Shown: piece after piece, positions 35,190-44,930 of the stretch
Position numbering within the stretch: position 1 is the stretch's first letter
Layout: each line of letters opens with the position of its first letter
Notes under the pieces: model-generated
What the model saw: the letters and a program-made list of their open reading frames with translations, nothing else
The model's database searches: none
Told to the model about the DNA's origin: nothing
Program-made: the position numbers and the translations under genes
Assembly (NCBI GenBank): GCA_016873845.1
Contig: VGVX01000008.1
Location: 1 to 60,132 of the forward strand
DNA length: 60,132 nucleotides
From: Ignavibacteria bacterium
GTDB taxonomy: Bacteria > Bacteroidota > Ignavibacteria > Ch128b
Reading direction: 5' to 3'

Positions 35190-37931
35190 TTACTTCAATA
35201 GATTCATTTTTTTCATTTCAACAAACTTACCGGCTGTCATTCGGTAGAAATACACTCCAGAGGAAAGATTTTCAGCATAATATTTTAGCGAATAGTTACC
35301 TTGAGATTTAATCTCATCCATTGGTGTGTCAATCAATCTGCCAAGCATATCATATATCTCAATCTTCACTTTTGTCATCTCCGGAACTGAATAACTGATT
35401 GTTGTCGAAGGATTAAATGGATTCGGATAATTTTGAGTTAAAGCAAAATCTGCCGGAAACTTTTCATCGTCAACACCAACAGGAGGTCTGATAGCAAAAG
35501 TACTATTACTGACATCATTGAGACTAGAATTGGTGAACGATTCTACTTTAACCTTACAAGCGAGAGTACTTCCAGGACTTGGTATAGAAACAGGTACTTT
35601 CCAAACATATGATCCGGTATTCGAAACATTTGAAGCAATTATGGTTGAATATGTAGTCCCACCATCAATGGATAACAAGATGTTCACATTCCCAGAGAAA
35701 TTTTCAGAAGTCCAAAGAATAGAATAAGTCGAATCTCGGTACCATTCCTCGCCGCCATTCGGATAAGTGACCGTTATACTCGGAATAACAATGTCTGTTT
35801 GTATTGTAAAGTTCGCATCACTTGCATCGAAAATCAATGGATTTGATACTGATTCAATAAGTATCCTGCATTGAGTAGATTGGTAAGCAGTTGAAACGAC
35901 CCATGAATAATAACCGGAATTTGTAATATCTGAAGCAATCATGACATCATAAGATGTTCCATCATTTGTGGAAAGCTTGATATTCACATTTCCTGAGAAT
36001 CCTTCTCCGGTCCAATGAATTGTTTTTGATGAATTATGCAACCACGTTTCACCACCATTTGGTGAATGTACATACATTCCTGTCGATGGTGTAAAATTGT
36101 AAATCAAGAGTGAGTAAAGGTCTGCAACATAAATCGTATTACTATTCACATCGATCCTCGTTGCATTTCCTGGTGTATTGATAGAGGCTGACCTCATTGG
36201 ATAATAGCTGTTTTGAACGTTTAAAACCTCTAATCCGTCGATCCCATCAGCAACATAAGCATAATTATTAGCTACTTTAACTCCTCGTGCATCACCTTCT
36301 GTATTAAATGTGGATGTTACGAAAGGTGAAGTATAATTAGAAATATCTATAATTCTTAATCCAAGAGAACCGGCAGCTATATAAATGTAATTATTTAAAT
36401 TAATACCGGCGTATCCACCCGAATTATGAAATCCTAATTCGGACAGAGTAAAATTCGGGTTAAGTCTTAAAACTCGGAAACCGAAATTATTATTTGTGAC
36501 GAATGCGAGTGTATCGCGACTCGTTACATCACTATATGAAAATATTGGAATTGGTCCAGTTGAATACCTAAATTTCTCGGTAATACTTTCAACATTCTTG
36601 ATCTCGAGAACGGATACGCCTGCCAAGTTTCCTCCCACAACATAAGCAACTGAATCGCTTGGGACCGAAACTCTAAATGGTGCGTAAAATTGGCCTGCAT
36701 ATGTATACTCACCTCTCAAATATGGATTTACAGGATTCGATATATTCAATATTTGAAACGATCTAGAGCAAGCTATATAAAGAAAACTGTCCCTCGATGC
36801 CATTCCATTAATCCCTCCGCCTCCTGTATAATTTCCAACTAAAGCAGGAGCCGCTGGATTCGAGACATCAAAAACATGTAAGCCTCTCAATGTGGTAGCT
36901 ACAAAAAGATAGTTGCCTTTCGAAAGAATGTCGGATACATAACCGGATGAAATATAGTTTGAAGTCAGGCTAATAGTAGGAAGTGCACTGATATCATAGA
37001 TTTGGAAACTATTTCCATTTGCAACATAAAGGTGATTAACTGATTGAACTGCAGAATAAGCATTAACCTCTACTGGTGAAGTATGATTTACTGCAAAAGA
37101 TGGATTAGCTGGATTGAATAGATTATATACATTAAATCCATTCACTTTATTAGATACAAACAAGTTATTTCCATTATATGATACAGAAAAAGCAAATCCG
37201 GCCGATGCATCAATATCGACACCAACAGGATTACTTGGATTAGTAACATCTACAGTGACCAATCCTCCTTCATTGCCTGCGATATATGCATAGTTGTTTT
37301 TAACAGCAACATCCCAAAAAACAGAAGCTGATGGATGAGTATATTTTCCCAATCTTTGTAAGGCAGACTTGTTTGTCGCATTAAATAAGATTAATCCACT
37401 GTCTCCCGCGGAAACATATGCAATAGTATCCTTCACATCAACAGATACAACATTGTAGCCTGATAAGACACTACTTACCAATGTTGGAGAACTGGGAGTC
37501 GAAATATTTATTACTTTCATTCCACCGTTCCAATCAGCTAAATATGCATATCCGCCCGAAACTTTCAGTGAAAGACTCGAGTCAGAAGTTGCAAGTGTGC
37601 CAATTAAGGAAGGATTAGATTTGTCGGCAACACTAAATACTAACAAGCCACTTTTTCCTCCCGCTACATATGCATAGTCTCCAACTACTTCAACACCAGT
37701 TAGATTGTTGAAAGTATTGTAATAACCTGCAATCTCTGGAGCGGTTTTGTTAGTGACGTCCAATATTAAGAATCGCTGTGAAGTTACGATATAAGCATAG
37801 TTTCCCACGACCTGGACATCATAATATTCATTATTTAATAAAAACTCCTTAACCTTTGAAAGGTTCTGGGAAAATAGTTGAGATATTACAATTAAATAGA
37901 TTAAGCTAAACAGTTTGATAAATTGCCTCAT
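35190..37931 (-). CDS. LVIVD-repeat propeller protein with T9SS sorting domain
   Basis: 913 residues with signal peptide LFSLIYLIVISQLFSQ. Residues 30-630 are about a dozen repeats of the LVIVD type (VVGDYAYVAGGKSGLLVFSV, VKNNYAYIAGNEGGLVTVDV, VANNYAYVADGIDGLEVLNV), each followed by a proline turn, which make beta-propellers. Residues 640-830 are two copies of a Kre9/KNH-like Ig domain starting SPNGGETWLHNSSKTIHWTG and YPNGGEEWYRDSTYSILWTS. The tail YPNPFNPSTTISYSVPEM and the ending EMKKMNLLK mark it as T9SS cargo, exposed outside. It has its own terminator. The role is likely adhesion or surface scaffolding. Confidence 0.88.
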   Translation of the reverse strand: MRQFIKLFSLIYLIVISQLFSQNLSKVKEFLLNNEYYDVQVVGNYAYIVTSQRFLILDVTNKTAPEIAGYYNTFNNLTGVEVVGDYAYVAGGKSGLLVFSVADKSNPSLIGTLATSDSSLSLKVSGGYAYLADWNGGMKVINISTPSSPTLVSSVLSGYNVVSVDVKDTIAYVSAGDSGLILFNATNKSALQRLGKYTHPSASVFWDVAVKNNYAYIAGNEGGLVTVDVTNPSNPVGVDIDASAGFAFSVSYNGNNLFVSNKVNGFNVYNLFNPANPSFAVNHTSPVEVNAYSAVQSVNHLYVANGNSFQIYDISALPTISLTSNYISSGYVSDILSKGNYLFVATTLRGLHVFDVSNPAAPALVGNYTGGGGINGMASRDSFLYIACSRSFQILNISNPVNPYLRGEYTYAGQFYAPFRVSVPSDSVAYVVGGNLAGVSVLEIKNVESITEKFRYSTGPIPIFSYSDVTSRDTLAFVTNNNFGFRVLRLNPNFTLSELGFHNSGGYAGINLNNYIYIAAGSLGLRIIDISNYTSPFVTSTFNTEGDARGVKVANNYAYVADGIDGLEVLNVQNSYYPMRSASINTPGNATRIDVNSNTIYVADLYSLLIYNFTPSTGMYVHSPNGGETWLHNSSKTIHWTGEGFSGNVNIKLSTNDGTSYDVMIASDITNSGYYSWVVSTAYQSTQCRILIESVSNPLIFDASDANFTIQTDIVIPSITVTYPNGGEEWYRDSTYSILWTSENFSGNVNILLSIDGGTTYSTIIASNVSNTGSYVWKVPVSIPSPGSTLACKVKVESFTNSSLNDVSNSTFAIRPPVGVDDEKFPADFALTQNYPNPFNPSTTISYSVPEMTKVKIEIYDMLGRLIDTPMDEIKSQGNYSLKYYAENLSSGVYFYRMTAGKFVEMKKMNLLK

Positions 37932-38110
37932 TAAATGTCTCCTAAATACTTAAAAAATAAATTCATTCTTAATAATATTATGAATTATAATCGATTATAG
38001 CAATTGATTTTTCACATTTACTCCCAAATATCAAATTAGTTTCTCTCACCAAATTTTTAAAACTATTCAATTTACTATCGGAATTTTTTTTCTTTTTTTT
38101 AGTTACGAAG

Positions 38111-38142
38111 AAAAAAAAAGGGCAGCCATTTTATGACTGCCC
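38111..38142 (-). terminator. Intrinsic terminator after the T9SS gene at 38167
   Basis: On the minus strand GGGCAGTCAT and ATGGCTGCCC form a ten-pair stem (one G-U) with loop AAA, followed by nine T. It ends the transcript of the gene at 38167-41043. Confidence 0.92.
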
Positions 38143-38166
38143 TGATCTAAATAATCTAAGGATGAA

Positions 38167-41043
38167 TTATTTCATCAAGATCATTTTTCTGGTTTCAATG
38201 GAATTACCAGCTTGAATCTTGTAGAAATATACTCCACTCGCATTATTTGAAGCATTCCAAACAACCGCTCTGCGGCCAGCATTTTGAACTTCATTAACCA
38301 AAGTTTTAATGTGCTGTCCTAAAGCATTGTAAACATCTACCTTAACATAGTCATTCTTTGGAAGATTGTAAACAATCACAGTTGAAGGATTGAATGGATT
38401 CGGGAAATTTTGCTCAATCGAGAATTCACTCGGTAATACATCAGCTATATCATTATTATCAACACCAGTCGTTTTGGTGAATCCAGGAGTCATTTCAAGA
38501 TACACTGACCACACACCAGAAATTGCCCAATCATACAAGAAGGTTGAGTCTGCAACTAATGGATCAGTAGTGGTCTTTGTCTTCATGTTGTAATTGAAGA
38601 TTGCTCCATTGGTAATAGCATCTTTCAATCTGAAATTATAAGTTTTTGGCAATAAAGCAGGATACCACATCAATCTGAATGGGAACCTACCTTGTACATG
38701 CATTTTCCAACGGAAACTGTCGCCATGAGGACGAATATCAGTCTGTGAGAATCTTGGAACGCCAAACGTCGTATCGATTACAAATGCAGAGCCGAATACT
38801 ATTGGATCAGCTGGCATTGCATAAAGTAATTCACCTAATGCTGGATCAAAACCGTTTGTTGCGGAACTGTTCATTCCGAATTTCACATTTGTATTGTTCG
38901 AAAATGTATTCCATTCACGAACATTCATTGTGTAATCCCAATTTGGATTGACTTGTAACTGACAAGTAGCAGTTCTGGTTAATTCAGGTGTACCACCTTT
39001 ACCTGTTACAGTAATGGTGTAGGTACCTGGAGCGGTTGCCCCAGTCGTGACTACATTCAACGTGACACTGTTACCGGTTGTACTTGCACTCGAGAATGAG
39101 AATGTTGCACCGGCAATAGCTGGCGAGACAGAAATATTAGCAGGGCTGAAATTGACAGCTGCAGTAAAGTTTGTTCTCGTTATGTTAACTGTGTACGAAG
39201 TTGATTCGGTTTTCCAGATTGTACGAGTAGCTGGTGTAACTGCTAACGTAAAGTTTGGAACTTGTCTTACATGAACAAAAAGAACCGTATCAGCTAATTT
39301 CGTACCGTCACGTCCTTCTAATAAATACCTGAACGCACCACCTAATGGAAGCGTTACAGGGAGAGCTGCAGTATGCGTAACTGCTAAAACGCTCATACTC
39401 TTGTTTGGACGACCAGTACCAACTGGATTATCATTTGGAGTATAGGTGAAGTTACCTACACGATCAGAAAACGCTTTAAGATTTACTGGTTTATTGTGTT
39501 TATTAAATCTCCAAACTTCAACATTGTTTGTGAATGCGCTTGTGTTTGCTTCTAAATACAACGTATCTGGATTTGGAACTAGCATAAAATCATCAGGTAC
39601 CAATCCTGAAAAGGTTTTTGTCTGTGCACAAGTACCACCACTTCTTGAGGTATAAGAAGCAGTTGCACTCATGTTGTAAATTCCTTCTAATAATTTCGGA
39701 TCTGTATCCTTGACATAAACCGACATGAATGCAGTATCTGCAGTTGTAGGATTTGGAGAGAATCCTCCAGAAAATCCAGTTGATGCAATAACTGAGTTTG
39801 TAGGTACGCCAGTGATAGTATAACTCATATTTACATTTTTATTAAAACCATTAAGTTTGGTGATCGCAAACTTAGATGGGCTATCAAATCCTTTTTCTAA
39901 GAACATCGTGTTAGCTGGAAGTCTCGGGAAATATTGAGTATTCAGGGGGATCATATTTCCTAAGGTGAAATCCGAAACTGCGAATGAATTAAGAACAGTA
40001 TTATTCGTTGCATCAACTTCCAACGTACCAGTTGGCGGATAGACCACTAACCTAAAATTAGTTGTTGGGTAAGTCAAAGCTTGGGTAGTAGTTCCGGTGT
40101 TTGTACCAGTTAGAGCGTTCCATGAGGTATCTGCTGCTGATGCTTGTGTTCTTGTACCACCATCAACAACTTTGGTTAAACCGACAAAGAAATCATATTT
40201 ATATGAATATGGATATGTATTATTTGGTGGATTTTTCGCTCCAGCATAAACCCAAGGGATAAAGTTTTCACACTTAACTGGATCGGTAATGAAAGCACCC
40301 GAAACGCCATTCCTTAATTGAATTGCGCCAGCAAAGACATCGAGCGTTACGATTTCTTTTAACATAACATTATCAAAATAAACTCCATATGCTCTATCGG
40401 CATCAATACCAGCAGTACCGCCAACAAGAGTTGGTGGAGTATTACGTCCAACGAATCCAAATCGCAGATCGATTATTTGATTTACTGTTGTGTTAATATA
40501 TGTTCCTAAAGTAACTGAAGCAGATGCCCATCGAGATGAGTCGCCAGTTCCGCCATAAATCTTAACCCAAGCAGGGCTTCCGAGAACTTTTACAGCAACA
40601 TAGAAACTGTCTGAATTAATTAATGGAAATTGTCTAATAGCATTCATATAATAATCAAATGTCAAGACAACTGGATTTGTAGTTGCGGCTAAAGATATAC
40701 CTCTTTTGTCCATCCATGTATGAACGCCTGCAACGTAAGTTGATTCATAGTTTGATGGTGCTGTAGTGTGTAATGAAGAGCGACGTGTTGCGTAAGCACT
40801 CCATTCACCAGTTTTCCATCTGTTTCTGTTTGGCCCAAACTCAAATCTGCCTCCACCGAGAGCATTATCTGGTGCCCAACTTGGATCGGTTCCAATACCT
40901 CTCGTCCAGTTACCTGTATCCCACCATCCGAAACCTTCAAATTGCTCATTTAAATAATTAGGTCTTTGAGCAAAGGAGGTTGATGTTAGGATCAACACAG
41001 AAACGAAAACATTGAAAAACAGTATAGTTTTTAGATACCTCAT
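38167..41043 (-). CDS. Large T9SS-sorted secreted protein, unknown function
   Basis: 958 residues with signal peptide TILFFNVFVSVLILTSTSFAQ and a TAGGAGA ribosome site. The N-terminal 230 residues begin YLNEQFEGFGWWDTGNW and look like a jelly-roll adhesion or sugar-binding module (FDYYMNAIRQFPLINSDSFYVAV). Residues 590-760 contain two Ig-like repeats with TYTITVTGKGGTPELTRTA. The tail EQNFPNPFNPSTVIVYNLP, a final sandwich and the ending ETRKMILMK are a clear T9SS signal. A near-consensus promoter stands upstream at 41106 and a strong terminator behind, so it is a single-gene unit and possibly highly expressed. Confidence 0.8.
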   Translation of the reverse strand: MRYLKTILFFNVFVSVLILTSTSFAQRPNYLNEQFEGFGWWDTGNWTRGIGTDPSWAPDNALGGGRFEFGPNRNRWKTGEWSAYATRRSSLHTTAPSNYESTYVAGVHTWMDKRGISLAATTNPVVLTFDYYMNAIRQFPLINSDSFYVAVKVLGSPAWVKIYGGTGDSSRWASASVTLGTYINTTVNQIIDLRFGFVGRNTPPTLVGGTAGIDADRAYGVYFDNVMLKEIVTLDVFAGAIQLRNGVSGAFITDPVKCENFIPWVYAGAKNPPNNTYPYSYKYDFFVGLTKVVDGGTRTQASAADTSWNALTGTNTGTTTQALTYPTTNFRLVVYPPTGTLEVDATNNTVLNSFAVSDFTLGNMIPLNTQYFPRLPANTMFLEKGFDSPSKFAITKLNGFNKNVNMSYTITGVPTNSVIASTGFSGGFSPNPTTADTAFMSVYVKDTDPKLLEGIYNMSATASYTSRSGGTCAQTKTFSGLVPDDFMLVPNPDTLYLEANTSAFTNNVEVWRFNKHNKPVNLKAFSDRVGNFTYTPNDNPVGTGRPNKSMSVLAVTHTAALPVTLPLGGAFRYLLEGRDGTKLADTVLFVHVRQVPNFTLAVTPATRTIWKTESTSYTVNITRTNFTAAVNFSPANISVSPAIAGATFSFSSASTTGNSVTLNVVTTGATAPGTYTITVTGKGGTPELTRTATCQLQVNPNWDYTMNVREWNTFSNNTNVKFGMNSSATNGFDPALGELLYAMPADPIVFGSAFVIDTTFGVPRFSQTDIRPHGDSFRWKMHVQGRFPFRLMWYPALLPKTYNFRLKDAITNGAIFNYNMKTKTTTDPLVADSTFLYDWAISGVWSVYLEMTPGFTKTTGVDNNDIADVLPSEFSIEQNFPNPFNPSTVIVYNLPKNDYVKVDVYNALGQHIKTLVNEVQNAGRRAVVWNASNNASGVYFYKIQAGNSIETRKMILMK

Positions 41044-41105
41044 TTTATCTCCTAAGGTTGTTTATTAATATTTTTATACTCTTATTTCACTTGAAAGCTT
41101 ACGTG

Positions 41106-41134
41106 AATATAGAGGTTAAATTATTTTTTGTCAA
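41106..41134 (-). promoter_or_regulatory. Sigma-70-type promoter for the T9SS gene at 38167
   Basis: On the minus strand TTGACA (plus 41129-41134) and TATATT (plus 41106-41111) are separated by exactly 17 bases. The -10 hexamer ends about 60 bases before the ATG at 41043. It lies between this gene and the rplI stop, so the cargo gene need not depend on read-through from the ribosomal operon. Confidence 0.8.
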
Positions 41135-41173
41135 GAATTTTGTTTTAATTCAAGAGTTATTTTTAAAGTTTTT

Positions 41174-41617
41174 TTATTGCCTGACAACCCAAACTTTTAC
41201 TTTGGGGCTCACATCAGGGTGTAATTTTATTAGGACACTGTAAATGCCTAAAGTTTTGATTTGTTCTTCGATATCAATCTTCTTTTTGTCAATTTCAAAG
41301 CCTTTTTCCGCTAGTGCTTCTGAGATCATCTGGGTGGTTACAGTTCCGAATATTTTATCCTCTTCACCGACTTGAACAGGAATTGATATTGAAATTTTTT
41401 CTAGTTCACTCGATAACTTTTCAGCGGCTTTTTTCTCTTTTAAAATTTTCTGTGAAAATCTTTTTTTCTCCTCTTCAAGAGCTTTAAGATTTCCGGCAGT
41501 TGCTTCGTAAACGAGGTTTTTTGGAATTAAAAAATTTCTTGCGTAGCCGTCCTTAACATCAACAATGTCTCCAATCTTTCCAAGTGTTTCGAAATTTTCT
41601 CTTAATATCACTTTCAT
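41174..41617 (-). CDS. rplI: 50S ribosomal protein L9
   Basis: 147 residues. MKVILRENFETLGKIGDIVDVKDGYARNFLIPK is the L9 signature, followed by the long connecting helix (KALEEEKKRFSQKILKEKKAAEKLSSELE) and the C-terminal domain (FGTVTTQMISEALAEKG, HPDVSPKVKVWVVRQ). It is the last gene of the ribosomal run; no clear terminator follows. Confidence 0.97.
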   Translation of the reverse strand: MKVILRENFETLGKIGDIVDVKDGYARNFLIPKNLVYEATAGNLKALEEEKKRFSQKILKEKKAAEKLSSELEKISISIPVQVGEEDKIFGTVTTQMISEALAEKGFEIDKKKIDIEEQIKTLGIYSVLIKLHPDVSPKVKVWVVRQ

Positions 41618-41628
41618 AAATTATTCTC

Positions 41629-41865
41629 CTATCTCACCGTATCAGCTACATAGGGTAAGAGTGCAATATGCCTTGCTCTTTTGATTGCTGTTACTAATTC
41701 TCTTTGATGTAAAGAACAAGTTCCAGTAATTCTCTTCGGAATTATTTTTCCTTGCTCTGAAATAAATTTTCCAAGTTTTCTGTCGTCTTTGTAATCGATG
41801 TACTTATCGCTTCCTTCACAAAATCTGCAAACGCGTTTCTTTTGTATTTTCAATTTTAACTCCAT
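41629..41865 (-). CDS. rpsR: 30S ribosomal protein S18
   Basis: 78 residues. [63 protein letters not shown] is S18 throughout. CRFC and a later Cys suggest the zinc-ribbon-like form found in some bacteria, though only three Cys are visible. It partners S6 on the small subunit. It is six bases downstream of ssb. Confidence 0.97.
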   Translation of the reverse strand: MELKLKIQKKRVCRFCEGSDKYIDYKDDRKLGKFISEQGKIIPKRITGTCSLHQRELVTAIKRARHIALLPYVADTVR

Positions 41866-41871
41866 TCAAAA

Positions 41872-42354
41872 TTATGATTTTTTTTCTTCATTTAAAAGTT
41901 CACTCTCTTTTGGAGAAAGAAACTTGTCAAATGAATCGTCTGTATAGTTTGTATCATCTTCATCTTCAGAAATTACCGATGGTTCGTCATCAAGTTCATC
42001 CGTACCTTTTATTCTTTTATTTAAGAACTGGATTCTTCTTGCCTTTATTTCAACTATGCTTCGATTATGTCCGTCATCATTTTTCCAACTTCTGCTTTGA
42101 AGCTCGCCGTCTATCAAAACAGCACTCCCCTTTCTTAATCTATCTTTACAGCTGTCAGCAAGTTTGTTCCAAGCAACAATTCCGACATAACAGACATCTT
42201 CTTGCCATTTACCATCGTTTTTATATTTTCTATTTGATGCTATAGTAAAATTAACAACAGGTGTTCCATTTGTAGTCTGACGAAATACTGGATCTTTTGT
42301 TAAGTTTCCAGCTATAATAACTGCATTCAATTCGGGCATTTTGAGATCTGCCAT
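41872..42354 (-). CDS. ssb: Single-stranded DNA-binding protein
   Basis: 160 residues from ATG 42354, which has a GGAG site eight bases upstream; a GTG nine bases earlier is too close to that site. The OB fold is clear: LNAVIIAGNLTKDPVFRQTTNGTPVVNFTIASNRKYKNDGKWQEDVCYVGIVAWNKLADSCKDRLRKGSAVLIDGELQSRSW. The acidic tail (DELDDEPSVISEDEDDTNYTDDSFDKF) runs to LLNEEKKS and lacks the usual DDDIPF-type tip that recruits partner proteins. It is encoded between rpsF and rpsR, the common bacterial order. Confidence 0.93.
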   Translation of the reverse strand: MADLKMPELNAVIIAGNLTKDPVFRQTTNGTPVVNFTIASNRKYKNDGKWQEDVCYVGIVAWNKLADSCKDRLRKGSAVLIDGELQSRSWKNDDGHNRSIVEIKARRIQFLNKRIKGTDELDDEPSVISEDEDDTNYTDDSFDKFLSPKESELLNEEKKS

Positions 42355-42375
42355 TGCATTCACTCCTCTCTGAGT

Positions 42376-42795
42376 TTAGTTATTGTTACTAATATCTTTT
42401 TCATCAATGTTTAATGTGACATTTTCGAAATCTTCGATATCTTCTTCAACAGTTGGATCAGCAACAATCTTTGCAGTTTCCAAATACTCAAGTGCCAACT
42501 TATCTAATTTTACAGAAAGATAACGAAGTATTTGTTCGTCAATTTCCAGAGTACGTTCGAATTTACGAACGAAGTTAACATCCGCTTCATATCTGAAAAT
42601 TAAATAATACCCGGTACGAACTTTTTTTATTTGATATGCCATTCTCTTTCTTCCCCATTTCTCTACCTTAACAATATTGACGTTGTTATTTTTGAGAAAA
42701 TCTTCATACTTTTTTTGAATGGCATCAAGCACCTCATCTTCGAATGAAGCACTAATAATCACAACTGATTCATAAGTTCTGATTTTATTTTCCAT
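42376..42795 (-). CDS. rpsF: 30S ribosomal protein S6
   Basis: 139 residues. RTYESVVIISASFEDEVLDAIQKKYEDFLKNN, KVEKWGRKRMAYQIKKVRTGYYLIFRYEADVNFVRKFERTLEIDEQILRYLSVKLD is the S6 core. A C-terminal acidic extension of about 35 residues follows (DPTVEEDIEDFENVTLNIDEKD). It is the first gene of the rpsF-ssb-rpsR-rplI run and has a structured leader at 42801-42842. Confidence 0.97.
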   Translation of the reverse strand: MENKIRTYESVVIISASFEDEVLDAIQKKYEDFLKNNNVNIVKVEKWGRKRMAYQIKKVRTGYYLIFRYEADVNFVRKFERTLEIDEQILRYLSVKLDKLALEYLETAKIVADPTVEEDIEDFENVTLNIDEKDISNNN

Positions 42796-42800
42796 TTTTT

Positions 42801-42842
42801 CTCCCTATGGACTTTCGGCTCTTATTTTGAGTAAGAGCAGGG
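42801..42842 (-). promoter_or_regulatory. Candidate S6:S18-binding leader of rpsF
   Basis: On the minus strand GCTCTTA...TAAGAGC (plus 42818-42838) makes a perfect seven-pair hairpin. It is directly followed by CGAAAG, so CCG sits at the base of the stem. Around it CCCT (plus 42839-42842) can pair with AGGG (plus 42803-42806), and that AGGG is part of the ribosome binding site of rpsF. Known S6:S18 leaders combine a CCG in a loop beside two helices with blockage of rpsF translation; the match here is by architecture only. Confidence 0.45.
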
Positions 42843-42854
42843 TTTATAGTTTTG

Positions 42855-44930
42855 TTATTTAATAAATGGGGCTATGACCAAAGCCACAACCGACATAAGT
42901 TTAATTAAAATATTTATCGATGGACCGGCTGTATCTTTAAAAGGATCTCCAACTGTGTCGCCTACGACTGCGGCTTTATGTGCATCTGATCCTTTGCCAC
43001 CAAAATTTCCACCTTCGATATATTTCTTAGCATTGTCCCACGCACCGCCGGCATTTGCCATAAAAATTGCTAGAAGAACACCTGAAACGGTAACGCCTGC
43101 AAGCAATCCGCCGAGAGCTTCTTTATTCATAAATCCGAAAAATACTGGTGCACCGATTGCAAGCAATCCAGGCAAAATCATTTTCCGGATTGCAGCACCT
43201 GTTGAAATATCCACACACTTTGCATAGTCTGCCTTGCCAGTCCCTTCCATCAGTCCTGGAATTGACTTGAACTGATGGCGAACTTCTGCGATCATGTCAT
43301 AAGCTGCCTCGCCAACTGCACGCATTGCCATTGACGAAAACAAAAATGGAAGCATTGCACCAATCAAAAGACCAGAAATAACAAATGGCTTGCTGACATC
43401 AATTTTATCAACACCAGCTGCTGTTTGAAATGCGGAGAATAATGCTAACGCGGTCAGTGCTGCTGAAGCAATTGCAAAACCTTTACCGATTGCTGCTGTA
43501 GTATTTCCAACTGCATCGAGCTTATCAGTTTTAGCTCGGACATCTTTTCCAAGGTGGCTCATCTCAGCAATTCCACCTGCATTGTCTGCAATAGGTCCGT
43601 AAGCATCAACTGCTAATTGAATTCCGGTTGTAGATAACATTCCGAGAGCAGCGATCGCTGTTCCATATAAACCTGCAAGCGCATATGAGACTACGATCGC
43701 ACCACCAATGAGTATAATTGGCACCGCAGTAGAAGCCATTCCCAATCCCAATCCTGCAATAATATTTGTAGCAGAGCCGGTTAATGATTGTTCAGCAATT
43801 TTTCTTGCTGGAGATTTAGCTTCTGCAGTATAATATTCTGTAACAAGCCCAATTGCTATTCCAGCTGCCAAGCCTGCAATAGTCGCGATGAAAACTCCAT
43901 TGGCTGTGACAGTCGAAAGCGTACCAGTTATATTTACCAAGGGAGAAAATTCATCTGGTATAAAATACCTTATAATAGGATAAGAAATTACAACCATTAG
44001 TATTCCAGAACCGAATGTTCCAAGGTTCAAAGCTTTTTGGGGATTTCCACCTTCTTTCGTACGAACTACAAACGTACCGGCAATTGATACTAAGATTCCA
44101 GTCCCAGCAAGTACCATTGGCAAAATGATTAAATTAACTCCTGCAGTTGCTGCATAAGCAGCTCCGAGTACCATTGTACCGATAATAGAACCAACGTATG
44201 ATTCAAATAGATCAGCACCCATTCCAGCTACATCACCGACATTATCTCCCACGTTGTCAGCGATAACTGCTGGATTTCTCGGGTCGTCTTCTGGGATTCC
44301 AGCTTCAACTTTTCCAACGAGATCGGCTCCAACGTCAGCGGCTTTTGTATAAATTCCACCGCCAACTCTTGCAAATAGAGCAATTGAAGAAGCACCAAGA
44401 GAAAATCCTGTCAATACGTTGATTACTCTTATGAAATCAATATCTCCTTCAGGATTCAGAAAAATTCCTTGATAGAAAATAAAAAGAAGACTCAGGCCAA
44501 GCAGACCCAAACTCACTACAGTCATCCCCATCACTGTTCCGCCAGAAAAGGCGACATTTAATGCTTGCACTAAACTTGTACGAGCAGCATTTGTGGTTCT
44601 AACATTCGCCTTAGTGGCGACTTTCATTCCTATATATCCAGAGAGAGCAGATGCTATTGCACCACACATAAAACTTATTCCAACCAACCATGATGAATTT
44701 GCTTCGCTCATTCCTCCATATCCAAGAAGAATCGCTACAGCAAGTCCGAACCATGCAAGAACCTTATATTCACGCCTAAGAAATGCCATTGCACCTTCTT
44801 GAATGTAGCCGGCAATTTCTTTCATTTTATCGGTACCGGAATCTTGATTGTTAATCCATCTTGATTTCCAAAATGCAAACAGTAAACCAAGAATTGAAAC
44901 CGCGGGTAATAAATAAATCAGTAAATCCAT
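42855..44930 (-). CDS. hppA: Membrane-bound pyrophosphatase, K+-dependent type
   Basis: 691 residues and about 16 membrane helices. [56 protein letters not shown] is the pyrophosphate-binding site, with a second Asp-rich site at the end ([14 protein letters not shown]). [10 protein letters not shown] carries Ala in the place that is Lys in K+-independent enzymes, so the enzyme should need K+. It pumps H+ or Na+ with energy from PPi; the ion cannot be decided here. It overlaps the pth stop by one base (TAATG), so it is part of the ribosomal operon. Confidence 0.95.
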   Translation of the reverse strand: MDLLIYLLPAVSILGLLFAFWKSRWINNQDSGTDKMKEIAGYIQEGAMAFLRREYKVLAWFGLAVAILLGYGGMSEANSSWLVGISFMCGAIASALSGYIGMKVATKANVRTTNAARTSLVQALNVAFSGGTVMGMTVVSLGLLGLSLLFIFYQGIFLNPEGDIDFIRVINVLTGFSLGASSIALFARVGGGIYTKAADVGADLVGKVEAGIPEDDPRNPAVIADNVGDNVGDVAGMGADLFESYVGSIIGTMVLGAAYAATAGVNLIILPMVLAGTGILVSIAGTFVVRTKEGGNPQKALNLGTFGSGILMVVISYPIIRYFIPDEFSPLVNITGTLSTVTANGVFIATIAGLAAGIAIGLVTEYYTAEAKSPARKIAEQSLTGSATNIIAGLGLGMASTAVPIILIGGAIVVSYALAGLYGTAIAALGMLSTTGIQLAVDAYGPIADNAGGIAEMSHLGKDVRAKTDKLDAVGNTTAAIGKGFAIASAALTALALFSAFQTAAGVDKIDVSKPFVISGLLIGAMLPFLFSSMAMRAVGEAAYDMIAEVRHQFKSIPGLMEGTGKADYAKCVDISTGAAIRKMILPGLLAIGAPVFFGFMNKEALGGLLAGVTVSGVLLAIFMANAGGAWDNAKKYIEGGNFGGKGSDAHKAAVVGDTVGDPFKDTAGPSINILIKLMSVVALVIAPFIK

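Noticed and set aside
37986-37999. 14-bp palindrome TATAATCGATTATA upstream of the LVIVD gene
   Set aside because: It is AT-rich and of chance length; it contains TATAAT on both strands, but no good -35 was found.
41872-41890. Frameshift in the A-run at the end of ssb hiding a canonical tail
   Set aside because: The alternative frame gives KIIILNG-type residues with no DxxPF end.
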